This document shows positions 1-12,200 of a stretch of DNA of 64,000 bases, one piece after another. The notes under the pieces were generated by a model that saw only the letters and a program-made list of their open reading frames with translations, had not been told where the DNA came from and searched no databases. Position numbers and translations under genes: made by a program. Each line of letters starts with the position of its first letter. The first letter of the stretch is position 1. The DNA is from Trichoplusia ni. Its lineage: Eukaryota; Arthropoda; Insecta; Lepidoptera; Noctuidae. Location: positions 4,898,001 through 4,962,000 of the forward strand of contig NC_039488.1 of NCBI RefSeq assembly GCF_003590095.1, read 5' to 3'.

Positions 1-354
1 TGCAAAAAATTAGGTTATAATGATGAAAACTGAGTATAGTTCACAAGAAAAATATTTCTTTACTTTAATCCTGAATCCTGAGTCCTGGCAGCCCTGAAGG
101 TACGTAGTCTTTGCGCACCTTTGTCATTTTAAGTTGTTATCCTTGTCACAACTTGACACAAACAAGCTACTTGAATTGAAGTGCTACAAGTAGGTACTCC
201 TACGCTTTGTTTTGAATTCAAAGTTAAAAAATAAACTTTGAATAATTATTTACCTACCTTAGAATGTGATATCTTATTTGTTTACGTGATATAGTGGAGT
301 CTAGTGTAGTAAAAATTGCGTGTATTACTGTAAAATTTGTGATTTGTTTCAAAA
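1..354. other. Upstream flank of SMUG1
   Basis: No coding sequence is recognisable here. The stretch is AT-rich and directly precedes the SMUG1 start codon, so it should hold the SMUG1 5' UTR and promoter. I see no convincing TATA box or initiator to fix a transcription start. Confidence 0.4.
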
Positions 355-2308
355 ATGTCTGAAGAAGTAGTATCATCATTTTTCTTTCATTCTGGAGATT
401 CCGCCTATGAAGAGTGTGAATTACATGAAGACCTCTGTGACGATTTGCTCCATTTGTCAGACGAATTAAATTTATCGCTTAAACAGTTTAAAATGCCTCA
501 GAAAGTATGCTATGTCTACAATCCTACAATTTATGCTAGACATACATTTGAAATGTATATCCGCAAATATTGCAAAACAAAAAAGAAAATAGTGTATTTT
601 GGAATGAATCCTGGACCTTGGGGAATGTCTCAGACAGGAGTAAGACAATAAAATAAATTGTTAAATAAGTAATTTTAAAAATAACAATATAAAACTGCTA
701 TACATAGGTACCTAGTAAATGGAATAAAAAAATAGTTAAGATATATTTTTTTTTATTCAACAGGTACCTTTTGGTGAAATAACTTCAGTAAGAGATTGGT
801 TGGGAATAAGTGGTCCTGTGGAGAAACCTTCACCTGAAAATCCTAACCGTCCAGTCTTAGGCTTTGAGTGCACCAGAACTGAAGTGAGTAATAATTAGAA
901 CATTTTAAAGTGCACATTATTAAAAATAGTTTGTATTTTATCCAACCCACTTAAGAATTAACCACTTAAAAAGAACGGATTCTCCGTAAAAGTAGTTTTA
1001 TTTCAACAATATTACAAAATAATTCAAAATATTATCTTATTTTGAGATAATAAGTTATGTTTTGTGTGTACATGAGTAGTTTAATTGGGTTTTACCGTTC
1101 TATTCTATTCAATAAATAAATAAATATTAATTTTACTAAATTGTTATTCTGCCCATTTCCTCTCTCCTAAATTTTTGTGTGCCCGACGGGGTCCATATTA
1201 ATTAATCACTTGTTATTTTTTTGTACCATCTCTGTATCATCTGGAATGCAATAAATGATTGAGTATTGACTACTAATTAACTATTAGTAGTACATACTGA
1301 TGACATTCATAATAGATTTTAAATCAATATAGGTAGAAATACCATATCACCCAAATTCAATTATTGATAATTTAACAATTTATCACTATTTAAATTCTAG
1401 GTCAGTGGTAAAAGATTTTGGGGTCTATTTAAAACTCTGTGTGGCACACCTGAAAAATTTTTTGAATCAAGTTTTGTCTTCAATTATTTGCCTCAACAAT
1501 GGATGACCGACTCTGGTTGCAATGTTACACCGCAAGATTTTAAAGTATGTATGAGTTAAAATAAAATCCTGCATAAAACAGTCTGATTAAATGGTTGCTG
1601 TAAGCTAAAACGAATTGTTAAGAGTCTAAGTAGACTATTTTTTATATTTCAGAAAAGTGAAGTAGATGATTTATATAAAATCTGTGATCCAATATTTAGC
1701 AAAGTTCTTGAACTTTATGAAGTGGAAATAATTGTGGCAATTGGAAAATTCTGTGAGACAAGGGCTAAGGAGATATTAAAACGACACTCTCTCCCAAGAC
1801 CTGTACAGGTAAATCCCTACTATCCCTACTAATATTATAAATGCGAAAGTAACTATGTCTGTCTGTCTGTTACGCTTTCACGTCTACACCACTGAACTGA
1901 TTTCAATGAAATTTGGTACAGAGATAGAGTTGGCCTTGAGAAAGAACATAGGATAGTTTTTATCCCGGACTTTTAAAGAGTTCTCTTGGAAACGCGATAT
2001 AACCGAAATCGGCGCAGCGAAGCCGCGGGCGAAAAGCTAGTCCTTCATAATGTTGTTGCTTATCAAGGCTATATTAATCACGAGCATAAGCTAAATCAAT
2101 GACATAGAAGAAAAATAAAATTGTGGAATAAAGCAAGTCTCACCCATGAAATGAACCTTAAGACAATGTGTTTGTAAAAATAATTTGTTTGTTTCAGATA
2201 TTATATTTACCCCACCCAAGTCCTAGGGCAGTAAATAATAATAATTGGGATCAGACAGCTACTGAATTTCTAAAAAAGAATAATTTGCTAAAATATTATA
2301 CAAGCTAA
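355..2308 (+). CDS. SMUG1: Single-strand-selective monofunctional uracil-DNA glycosylase (SMUG1), 5 exons
   Basis: Base-excision repair enzyme that removes uracil and oxidised pyrimidines from DNA in the nucleus. Coding exons are 355-639, 764-883, 1401-1544, 1653-1808 and 2198-2308. All are multiples of three, so every intron is phase 0, giving 271 aa (human about 270). Visible family signatures are the catalytic-site block GMNPGPWGMSQTG at residues 83-95 (Asn85), the continuation VPFGEI..VRDWLG in exon 2, and the DNA-minor-groove motif HPSPR at 241-245. The start is the first ATG in frame. Intron 4 carries a Helitron-like insertion. The stop is only 21 nt before the ADAT2 start, with no AATAAA between, so the two may share one transcript. 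Gene identity is near certain; exon borders rest on splice consensus and phase. Confidence 0.95.
1823..2041 (+). mobile_element. Helitron-like non-autonomous element (Lep1 type) in SMUG1 intron 4
   Basis: The segment opens TCCCTACTAATATTATAAA, runs through the TCTGTCTGTCTGTTACGCTTTCACG block and ends GCGGGCGAAAAGCTAGT. These ends, TC at 5' and CTAGT at 3', match a non-autonomous Helitron-like family widespread in Lepidoptera. A second, reverse-oriented copy sits at 12907-13107 in POLA2. No coding capacity. Family name is from memory, not from a search. Confidence 0.7.
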
Positions 2309-2329
2309 AGTAATTAGAAGTTAAGAAAA

Positions 2330-2818
2330 ATGGTTGATTTTATGAAAAGAGCTCTTGAGTTAGCATCAGAAGCTTTATCAGCTCAAGAAGTACCAGTAGG
2401 CTGTGTTTTTACAATTAATTCTGAAATTATAGCAGAATCTAGAAATAGCGTAAATGCTACACATAATCCTACAAGGCATGCAGAAATTAATTGTATAGAT
2501 ACAGTCATAGCGCACTGCAAAAATAATCATATTGATTACAAAATGTATTTTAAGAATGTCACTGTTTATGTCACAGTAGAACCATGTATAATGTGTGCTG
2601 CAGCACTTAGCAATTTATGTGTGAAAGAGGTCATATATGGTTGCGCCAATGATAGATTTGGCGGCAAAACGGTTTTAGATATAAGTAAATTTTATGAATA
2701 TAATTATAATTTGACAGGGAACTTAATGGCTAATGAAGCTATGGCTCTATTGAAACAATTTTATAAAGGAACAAATCCTAATGCTCCTGAACCTAAGACA
2801 AAGAAGGAAAAAGTGTAG
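2330..2818 (+). CDS. ADAT2: tRNA-specific adenosine deaminase 2 (catalytic subunit), intronless
   Basis: Catalytic subunit of the ADAT2-ADAT3 heterodimer, which deaminates adenosine 34 to inosine at the wobble position of several tRNAs. The 162-aa product has the full cytidine-deaminase-type zinc site: HAE at residues 50-52 (Glu52 as proton shuttle) and PCIMC at 85-89. The FGGK segment and the C-terminal NPNAP stretch also match the family. Length is close to the usual 170-190 aa, so a single exon suffices. The ATG lies 21 nt after the SMUG1 stop, in the same frame but separated by two stops (TAA, then TAG at 2315). An ATTAAA at 2946 could serve polyadenylation. The gene may be expressed from the SMUG1 transcript or from a promoter inside SMUG1. 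Confidence 0.95.
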   Translation: MVDFMKRALELASEALSAQEVPVGCVFTINSEIIAESRNSVNATHNPTRHAEINCIDTVIAHCKNNHIDYKMYFKNVTVYVTVEPCIMCAAALSNLCVKEVIYGCANDRFGGKTVLDISKFYEYNYNLTGNLMANEAMALLKQFYKGTNPNAPEPKTKKEKV

Positions 2819-5271
2819 ATTATTGTTGTAGTTATTTTTTTACTGAAATGTAATATTTTTTTAAAAGCACATTGACAGTATAACTGGTGCACCTTCAATC
2901 AATAGCTCCCCAGTTTTGGAAATTGCTCCCAAATATAAAAGAGTAATTAAATGTGCCATTACAATATTTGGTATAAGGATGACAACTAGTCTGAATACCG
3001 ATTTTTTTTTTCGGTTATTCATCTAAACTGTATGCAGGGCTTGGGAACTGTTCTTGTGTTTGTTGAATTGCTACGCATTGCCGCGCACCGATAAAAGAGG
3101 GAGACGTTGCATGACGGATCAAATTAACCCAGTAAGGCTCTCGACAATATGAGCTTCCTTGCTTAAGGAGGTGATTCCCCCGCCTAGCCGAAAAAAGGCT
3201 TGGCAACAGTTCAAAATTTACCGGTTTATTATAGTTCTTAACTAGGTCCTTTGTAAAACACCCGCTCAGAGCTGAATTGATTCCCAAGCGATATGTAAGC
3301 AAATGATAAATTTTGTAGTATTAATTTTATGCACTTAAGGGAGCGGTTTTGGACTTTACAATTACATCTCTGTTTAATTTCAAGCTGAGCATGTGAAAAC
3401 TAAACTGGTCAGATTATAACAAGAAGGCACCCGAAAAGAATTGTTGTGGAAGGCGCGAAAAAGTAAGCGAGTAAAATTAACCGATATTTCGAACAGAAAC
3501 CGTTATAATTTGATCTTTGATTCCATTAGAGCGGAATAGAAAGGAAGATTTTTTGAAAATGCACGGCAAGTGAAACGAGCTGGTTATTAAAATTAGTCAG
3601 GATTACGAGCCCTGTTTGTATTTATGGATATTCTTCTTTGCTCTCATAACTTCTAAATCATAATTCCACAATAATTGGATAAGCTTTCGTTTGAAGAGGC
3701 TGATCCAATCATCCGCTGCTTGCTATATACGTCACGTTAAATGAATACAGCGCCCTCTAGGGGACTGATGGAGTCATCAAAGTCGTGCGGGGTATTCCGT
3801 CAGAATGTTGCTCTCATTTTGGCTTTGCTTTCTTTACCAGATAAAAGCAAAAAAATATAAAATCACGTTCTAAACTGTTTTCAACAAAATTCAACCAAGC
3901 CCAAACCAACGTATGGTAGTTTGACTACAAAATTAAATACAATATGCAACAATAAGACCTGAACTGTTATTAGGTCGGGTCAGTATAATAATTATGCCTT
4001 CATCTAGTCTCTTTTATTTCTCTCTTAGTCTCTTCTAGTATCTTAGTCTAATAACTAACCGACGACCATTAACACATCTTAAAAGTACGACACAAGCAAT
4101 TTTTCTGCTGAAATTACTTCTAGAGGCGGCATGTTATGACTATTACATAACTGCTTTTAAACAAACAACTTATTACGTAATATAACGTATTTTTATATGA
4201 AATACTGATAGAGATAACTGTTAGGATAGCCGTGGTCGTGTTCCTCCCTCTTATTGCAAAGTAGATTCGTTATAATAAAATAAATTCAATGTGGCAGACG
4301 ACCTCGGCCTGTTTCAGGGTTGGTTTTAAATTTTTAAGGTTCAATTTGATCGTAACTGAAGAGACTGTTTTATGTTCTCAAAAAAAGATGTGTAAACTAG
4401 TTGTCACCTTTACTTTATTTGTTTAACCAACTGCCAATATTTTTACTGGATTTATGTAGTAGAATAGGTTTTTTATAAGATTCTAATAGTATTGTGTAAT
4501 AAGGGGTAAAGTAATTGAAATTAATAAACATTTTCAACTTATAAAGTATATATATATTTTACTGTTTTCTTATTCCATCCAAAAACTATGTTTCTAGGTC
4601 CACTATGGTAAATAATATTAAAGTGTAAAAGGATTTCGCAGCAGTGCAAGTGGCAGATATATAACATACATAAAAAATAAAACCTGACATATTAATGTTT
4701 AATGGCGCAGCAGAACATAATAGTTACATCCCTGTTTAAATATAATTAATATTCAATATTTCTACAAGTACTTGACACAATTGAGTTTATTACATAAAAA
4801 AGAACACCTATTTGTAACAAGATCAAAGGCAACCATAAAATATAAGATTACAATAATAATTCAAAATAAATTATACTCAATACTCTACAACATTTTCACT
4901 TAGATCTAGCCTACATAATATCCCACTGTATAAACATAAAAGTGAGATCTATTTGGAAACAACTTTTTTATATTAATTAATCACTACCAATAAAATATCC
5001 ACAAGGATATCACAGAAAAATTTCACTAAATCTAAAGAATTATGATCTCACAATTACATTTCCACAATGTCGAGGAAAAGAATGTTCGAGGGAATTTGTA
5101 CAGTCTGCTACACAAAGATGCAATTAAATAAATGCATGTCATGTAAATTCGCACATTACACCATGAAATGTACTTGTCCCAATGTAACAAAGGAATAAGC
5201 AGAAATAGACTTAAAATACTGTTACACAATTTTGACAGCCTGTTTACTATTAACCAATGAATGTTTAAAAC
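2819..5271. other. Intergenic, ADAT2 to HEXIM 3' ends
   Basis: Convergent 3' flank. The right part, roughly 4400-5271, is AT-rich and is probably the HEXIM 3' UTR; TTTATT at 4414-4419 is AATAAA on the minus strand. Around 3000-3310 there is a GC-richer block with a 95-codon minus-strand reading frame that I do not recognise, bordered by an inverted ACCGA..TCGGT around a T-run at 2997-3015. No supported gene in the rest. Confidence 0.4.
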
Positions 5272-6288
5272 TTATTCATTTGAATCATGGCAGCCATTAA
5301 CCATAGGGTAAATAGCTTCAGAACCTTCAGTCTCTTCATTTTGGCCATTAACATGAACATGATTTTCAATGGATAAATTATTGCAGTCCTCAAGAACTGG
5401 CTCAGCTATAGGGCTTGCACTGCGACTAGAGGTACTGTCGCTGTCTGAAGTTGAAGAACTATCACTTTCAGAATCTGCACTTGATGAGTCCTGGGACCTC
5501 TGTCGTAAATGTTCATTTTCAAGTCGAAGTTTTTCGTTATCCAGCTGTAGCGAATGTATTTGTTCTTCTTGTTCCTTCATACGCTGCATCATTTCACTTA
5601 TCGACTGTTCATCAACACTTGATCCTACGGATGTTCCAGAGGTATCTCTGTCGGTTACCATACTGTCTCTGTCAGTGATCGAAGCATCCTTGTCGGTGTT
5701 GGTGACGTCTTTGTCTTCTTCTGCGCACTTCGCTCTTGAACGCTCGGTTCTTTTGACCAGATTTTCGTATTTGGCTTCCAATAATAAATACTCCTGTATC
5801 AGATCATCTTTTGTCATACTGGACAATCTTTCACTTTGTGCGTCTTCATAAACACTTGAAAACTCCTTTGTTAAATATTCCTCTTCATCATCGGGCAACG
5901 AATAAAAATAGTTTTCTTCAGAATCCACGCTGAAACTGGAATCGCGAGTGCGGGCTGATGGTGTCCTTAAAATATGAAAAGAATTTTCTGGTTCTGGTTT
6001 ATGAATTTCCATTAAAAATTGATTGTTATTAAATGGCGCATGTGTTTTAGCTAAAACTATCTTCCGGAATCTATTATTTCTCTTTGATTTGTCATTTTTT
6101 CTTCTTTCTTGCCACGGCATTTTCGAAAACGGTTTCGTTATTTTGCGTTTGGATTTCCCGCGCCTCCTTTTCTTTCTCACAACTCCTTCAAGATTCTGAT
6201 TTGGGACATCCACGGCAGGTGGCGCTTCTAACTCAGCAGGGCGCGTCGGATCGCCATCTTTTACAGCGATAATATTATTTCCGTCCAT
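5272..6288 (-). CDS. HEXIM1: HEXIM, 7SK-dependent inhibitor of P-TEFb, intronless
   Basis: Nuclear RNA-binding protein that, with 7SK snRNA, holds P-TEFb (CDK9-cyclin T) inactive and so restrains Pol II elongation. The 338-aa intronless product has the family layout. An arginine/lysine-rich RNA-binding and nuclear-localisation stretch lies at about residues 38-73. The CDK9-inhibitory block follows at 85-93, reading PFNNNQFLM where mammals have PYNTTQFLM. Then come an acidic region (about 121-160) and a leucine-rich coiled coil in two parts (about 161-185 and 228-265) for dimerisation and cyclin T binding. The C-terminal tail is Ser/Asp-rich and low complexity. The start ATG gives a normal N-terminus. 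The Tyr-to-Phe change in the PYNT motif is the one odd feature. I infer a single-copy insect HEXIM. Confidence 0.92.
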   Translation of the reverse strand: MDGNNIIAVKDGDPTRPAELEAPPAVDVPNQNLEGVVRKKRRRGKSKRKITKPFSKMPWQERRKNDKSKRNNRFRKIVLAKTHAPFNNNQFLMEIHKPEPENSFHILRTPSARTRDSSFSVDSEENYFYSLPDDEEEYLTKEFSSVYEDAQSERLSSMTKDDLIQEYLLLEAKYENLVKRTERSRAKCAEEDKDVTNTDKDASITDRDSMVTDRDTSGTSVGSSVDEQSISEMMQRMKEQEEQIHSLQLDNEKLRLENEHLRQRSQDSSSADSESDSSSTSDSDSTSSRSASPIAEPVLEDCNNLSIENHVHVNGQNEETEGSEAIYPMVNGCHDSNE

Positions 6289-7778
6289 TTGCGATAAATC
6301 GTCACTTACTTCTTAATATATACTAAAAGTTAATAAAACTGATTCACAATAACACTTCGAATACAATTTAACACCACTGGAGCTTTACAAGATCTTCATA
6401 AGAGTACAGTGTACCACGAAGCTCTGCATGGAAGACGCAGTCCGCCATCTTTATTTATTTATTTATTGTTATATTTTTTTAGTACTTTGTCGTTAGGGTT
6501 GCCTATTATGACATGAAAATTATTGCGACAGTTTGCATAATCCAATAACCAATGTTGCACTATTTAAACACTTGTTAATCAATACTCAAACTATCACTTT
6601 TAATATTCCACAATGTACCCCTTACCATACTTTGCTGTGCCATATGCCTTATTGCTTCTATTATGAATTTAAATCTTTTGACTGCCTTAGACTTTCTTTG
6701 TGGAATGCAAAAAAATAATAATAATAAATCTTTGGACTTGCATATAGGTGGAACTGTTAGCACGCTATCCTAATTTTTTTATCACCACCGTCTATAAGTG
6801 GGATTTTACTCAGCATTTGGTGGTGAATACTTTCAGAATAATTTACAGGGTAATTTTTCTGCACTCCCTTGTTCAATGAAACCAATTGAACTACAAAACC
6901 AAGTTCAATGAAACTTAGGAACCCAAATGGCCCTAAAAGTTTTATGAACTCATCGTTTGATTTAGATTACCTATGTATTTAGAAAGGGAGCTACTGGTAG
7001 GTACATTCAGGCGTGACGCATGAGTCTAAACCGGTGAACCTATTGAAATGCGGGGTTAGTTTTTCGTTTTTGAGCCATGGTTCATATACGAGTTTAATTA
7101 TAATCTGTTTAAACATTTTTATTATAAGGATAAAAATGATAGAGACAAATCAATCATAACCAAATACCCAAGTTGGATAAAGGGATATCAAATAGCAGGG
7201 TTAAGTTGTCACAAAACTGGTAGTAGGCGTAGTATATTCCGGGAAAAAGATAGCAATGGGAATGGACAATGTTCCATCATTACATTCGGCGATTTGTTCA
7301 GTTATCATTTAAATATAGTTATTTTGTGGGTAGTTATCAGCTGTTAAGTGTTATTCTAAATTTTGCAGCTCGAATTAAAAAGAGCTATTTTCTTGAACGT
7401 GACTGTGATTTTGAGAAACATCTTTATGACCTCAACTGAGTGAAGAATTAAACTTCCACACTGGTCATCATCGTTATTTTATGATGTACTTGGCGTGTCA
7501 TAATAATAATATATTTGAAAAATTATATTACTTATCTAAAAAATGTTGAAAAATTAATACTATAACTACTCTATATAATCTGTATCATCCGAAAATGACA
7601 GATCCCTGACTGAATGCCACTAAAGAAAGTTAACAATGTCAAATTCGTCTGGTGTTTGAAAATAATATAAAAAGCAACAATATCTATTTATTAGTCAAAC
7701 GTAGATTTTGAAATTACGATTTGTAATTCTATTTGGGCAGCCTTTAATCTCTTCATTCTACTGCCATAGCGTGTAATT
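6289..7778. other. Intergenic region between divergent HEXIM and TRAPPC6
   Basis: Divergent promoter region of about 1.5 kb. It should contain the HEXIM 5' UTR and promoter on the left and the TRAPPC6 promoter on the right. Short reading frames at 6533-6763 overlap each other on both strands and have no recognisable product. I see no repeat I can name. Confidence 0.4.
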
Positions 7779-8527
7779 ATGGCTGACGATATAGTCTTTG
7801 AATTACTACATTCCGAAATAATTAACTATTCTTTAGAGCAATCAAAAGATAACATAAATGAGAAAAAGGTGATAATACTTGTGACCTATTATTTATACGA
7901 TAAAAACCTGTAAGAATGTTATCAATCAATAAAATTGTGTTGCATTATTTCTAGGAGGTGGATCTTTCAGTAGTAGAGTATATTGGTTTTGCTGCTGGAT
8001 ACAAAATAATGGAGAGACTGACAAGAGAATGGCCCAGGTTTAAAGATGAACTAGATACTATGAAGTTTATTTGCACAGACTTCTGGACTTGTATTTATAA
8101 AAAACAAATTGATAACTTACGGACTAACCATCAAGGTGTTTACGTCTTGCAAGATAATGCTTTCCGATTCCTGACGAACTTCTCGAACGGCCACCAGTAC
8201 TTGGAATTTGCTCCCAGAGTAAGTAGTTTAAAATTTGTATCAATTTATAATGATTACAATGAGTGATTGAAATTCCATGTATATTAGTTCATCTATGATT
8301 AAGGTTACTCAAATACTTTAATTATTAAATAACTTTTAGACCTGATAAAATGCATTCATTAATTGCCATATTTGCATTATTGTATTTGTTCTCTTTTACA
8401 GTATGTTGCATACACTTGTGGACTGATCAGAGGAGGTTTGGCTAACTTATGCATCAATAGTGTTGTCACCGCTGAAGTTCAAGCTATGCCATCCTGTAAA
8501 TTTCATATACATGTTCAAAGAGCTTAA
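7779..8527 (+). CDS. TRAPPC6B: Trafficking protein particle complex subunit 6 (Trs33 family), 3 exons
   Basis: Small core subunit of the TRAPP tethering complexes, which act as Rab1 exchange factors in ER-to-Golgi and intra-Golgi traffic. Coding exons 7779-7868, 7955-8218 and 8402-8527 are all multiples of three and give 159 aa (human TRAPPC6B 158). The TRAPP-fold core is visible: the GYKIMERL block, the KFICTDFW strand, RTNHQG.YVLQDN, and CGLIRGGL..LCI near the C-terminus. The start ATG lies in exon 1 with a MADD N-terminus typical of the family. The sequence reads closer to the 6B than the 6A form of vertebrates, but insects usually have one gene, so the B suffix is only indicative. Confidence 0.94.
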
Positions 8528-9271
8528 GAAGAAACCCTGTAATTACCTGTATATCTGTACATCAATAATCTAGTAAATGTTATCACTGTCTTATATTAAT
8601 TAAAAAAAGAAAATTGCATCATTATTTGGATTTTAATTTTTTACCCTATCTAAAATTCATTAAAACTTACCAAGTTTTGGTAAAAAGTGATATTTAAACA
8701 AGAATATAATGCTTTAACAGACAATAATTGTGTACTTACTAAATTTATTATCCTGGCCTTGCTATATATGTATACCTTTGCGTTAAATTTAAGTATAGTA
8801 ATCTCATTGTGAGATAATAATGGACAGGCGCTAATTTTTTGCCAAAATATTACGTGTTTTACATCGTGTATTTTAAAAATTTATATTCGGCAATATTTTT
8901 GTTTTGTTCAAGTGAAAGGGATAGCGCTATTATGTCAGCATATCACCATCCTTATCTATCAGCTGCAAAGCATCAAAGTGTAAAGAACATTTCAGTAAAT
9001 CGCTGCAATAAATGTTTTTTTTCTTCATTAAATGTGTTGTTGCAACAAAATATTGCAATTCCATATTGTTCATTTGTTATATTGCATAGCTGCCTAGAAT
9101 CTAGATCCGACCGTTTACGTCTGTGTTGCCATAATAGAAATAGAATCAACAAAGTTTTAGATCTAATCTGTGGTAAAAACTTTGACGAAACGCACGCAAA
9201 CTTTTTGATTGGCGTTGGCGCTCTTTTGCTTCCTTTCCTTTCATTCGCTCTTTCATTTCAATTTACAGAAA
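8528..9271. other. Intergenic, TRAPPC6 3' end to POLA2 start
   Basis: Holds the TRAPPC6 3' UTR and the POLA2 promoter and 5' UTR. An open frame runs through 8839-9297 and over the POLA2 start in another frame. It shows no recognisable domain and is rejected as a gene. No named repeat seen. Confidence 0.4.
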
Positions 9272-12200
9272 ATGGCTTCCGAAGAATTGGTGACTGAGCA
9301 ATTTCAATTTTTTGGTATAGATGTGCCTAAAGAAGTCATAAGTAAATGTGAGTACTCATAACATTCGCGATATGTAATAAACTTATCGATCTATCTCTTC
9401 AACAACTTTACTAAAAGTTTTGGGTGTAACTTAGACCGCTTCAAAATTAATGTTCAAGGTTGTTCCATTATTCACTTCTTTTCTAAGGCGTAAGTTTATG
9501 CGAAGAATACAACATCGACGCTGAATCTTTCATCGAACAATGGATGGCCTTCAGTTTAAACAACTTAAACGGTTCGTCGCCGAATTTGGACAACTTGGAT
9601 GTATTTGTGAGAAAGGAATTTTCCAAGCGATCGGCGAATCGTCCCAATGCAACGGCTACAGAAAATGGACAATCGGTTACCGGCAGCGGTTTGACGGTTT
9701 ACGGAGCAGGGGCTGCTGTTTCAAATCAGTATCCTTTTAAAGCGCATGCTCCACGTGTTCAATATTTACTGAAGTATTTTTAAAAAGTTGTTTGAAACTT
9801 GTGAATTCCGTTGCCGCTTGGATAATTAACGGTTTATCGGTAATATTAGTTGTACATGTTGTACTTCATCAACGATTGTAATCCTTAACGAATATACAGA
9901 TCAGAAAATGAAGTTTTATCAAATTATATGGCAACAACACCAAAGGTAACTTATTAACTATGTTGGTTACTTACCTGTAATTTTTTGAATGTTTGTTTAG
10001 AATTGAAACTATAAATCTTATTTATAACTATTTACTTTGATTGTTTGCTTCTTACAATATAGGTTACAATTAAATTATATTGTTGTGTACCTTCACTTTT
10101 ATTTAGGTGATCCTGCTCGAATTAATGCTATTAATTGAAGAAAGAAGTTGAAAGTACCTACTTGTTCTTAATGGGTATATTTCTAGTAACACAGTGCATT
10201 ATTTCTGTGACTAGATCTACACTCATTGAGTACGTTTAGGACAACATACCAACTTCCACAGAAATAAACTTTGAAGAAACTATTTTTTCCTGCAATAAGG
10301 AAATACACCTAAATAAGATTTTTTTTTCATAAAAATTCTTAATACTATTTTTTCCATTTTTATACAAAGACAACCTGCACTTAGTAAATTAAACATAATA
10401 CAGAACTAAGTTGAAATGACCTTCAGCATTCTACTAATTACTGTTCAAGTTAAGTATACTACTATGTTTTAGTACTTAAAAATGCACTGCAATCTCAATT
10501 TTAATTTTTTTATACTAGCCTTTTTTACTTAGTCTTATGCATGAAACAACTATGATAACTTACGGTTTTTGTGTTAGGTAGGCATCAATTAAAGTGAAGC
10601 TTACTACTATATATAACTTGATGATATTTGTGGGCGAGTTTGCTTCTGGTTCATGTTCTTTATAAATCATGACTAGATCCATACTCGTCTGCAGCCATCA
10701 ACTTAATCTACACAACAATATGAATAATGCTTATGAACTGCATCCACTGCATCCTTGTTTTGAATAAAACAAACCATTGATTATCATTTTAATTTTAAAT
10801 TACATTTGCAGAGAGTTAAAATTGAAATTGAATCAACAAATCATCCAAATGACCTGTGTCCAGCTAGTTACTCACCTACAGTGTAAGTTTAGGAACTTAT
10901 TAACATTAAATATTTTTATGATTTACTCAGTTTTGTGAAAAAGTTTACTGAAGTAGAAAAAATCTCCTGATTATGTTTGTTGTCTAATTCTGTTTGGCAA
11001 TTGTGCAGTATGATTTTCACCCAGCAAAGCAATACTTTTTCAAGCTAAAGCACAAATCATGTCTAAGTTTATGTTTCGATTAGGTCTTTTTTTTAATATC
11101 CAAGCCAATATCCAAATTTCCATTTTGCCCATTTTGAAGTCTGCATTGTGTTCATTTAATAAAAGGCATGTTATGGTTAATTTCAGTGGATCAGCTAAAT
11201 ACGCATCAAGAACAAATCCCGGTGCAGTCGTTCATTCATATGGTGATGATAAATTATTACAGAGCATTGCTGAACCATGCAGTCTTGATTTTTTAAATCT
11301 AAGAATAGCACAGGTACCCAATGATGATGGTGACACATACACTAAAGCAATGTAAGTTATAAAATCACTAAATTTAAAAAAAAATGGTATACTGCCAAGC
11401 CAGCGTAGCTTTGTGAGTGAATAGGTCAAACAAGCTACTTGAATCACAGAGCATATTCATATAATGACCAAAGAAGGTTTTATTTTAATACACATACTCC
11501 TAGAATCAATCCCACTCAAAGTGCAGCATTGTTATTTGAATTTCTTGTTTTAGGTTCGGCTTTGAGCTGCTCCATGAGAAAGCTAGTATGTTTGATAACA
11601 ACATTCGATATTTATCACAATGCATTATGAAAAAGAATGGAATATCAGAAGTCACTTCTGTTAGGTGTAAAACACAGGTAGCCCACATAACTATAATAAT
11701 ACCAAACAAATAAAACCTTATGATTTCCTGAAATGGCAGCAATAGATAATATATAAGTTTGATATTTCAGGCGGAAGTGTCAGTAGCAGGTCGCATTGAG
11801 TGTGATGCCGATGCCAGGCTCAACCCCAAGAGTGTTGTGCTTCAAGGAATTTGGGAACACTCGCTCAGTCAAACAGTGCCAGTGGATCTAGATAAGTCTG
11901 TATTTTTAGTGTAATCGTGAGGTTTATATTTGATGCAGCTGACGAGTCTGTTTTGGGACTTTCTAATTCGAATGAAAAATAAAATCTCGTTAAGAACGAT
12001 ACTTTGTAACATCTATTTTTGAAATGACGAAGTGTTTGAGAGTCTATAATTAGGGTGCAGAGCATTATTGCCAGGTAGTTAATAAAATACAGGACCTTGC
12101 TCCTTGCTTACACTCCTGAAAAACTTAAGATGAAGTTGTCATCTTTCCAATATGCATCTAATATTATTATTTCTACATTACTATTTAAATTTTTATTAAA

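Noticed and set aside
3160..3185. ATCACCTCCTTA on the minus strand, like the 3' end of bacterial 16S rRNA
   Set aside because: Only about 12 bases match and the conserved helix that should precede them is absent. Chance is the best explanation; no sign of bacterial DNA.
5369..5851. 160-codon Ser-rich frame antisense to HEXIM
   Set aside because: It mirrors the acidic, Ser/Asp-rich coding strand of HEXIM, which lacks antisense stops. No independent evidence.
8839..9297. 152-codon plus-strand frame overlapping the POLA2 start
   Set aside because: No recognisable domain, no ATG until 8931, and it overlaps a well-supported POLA2 start in another frame. It is probably promoter and 5' UTR sequence open by chance.
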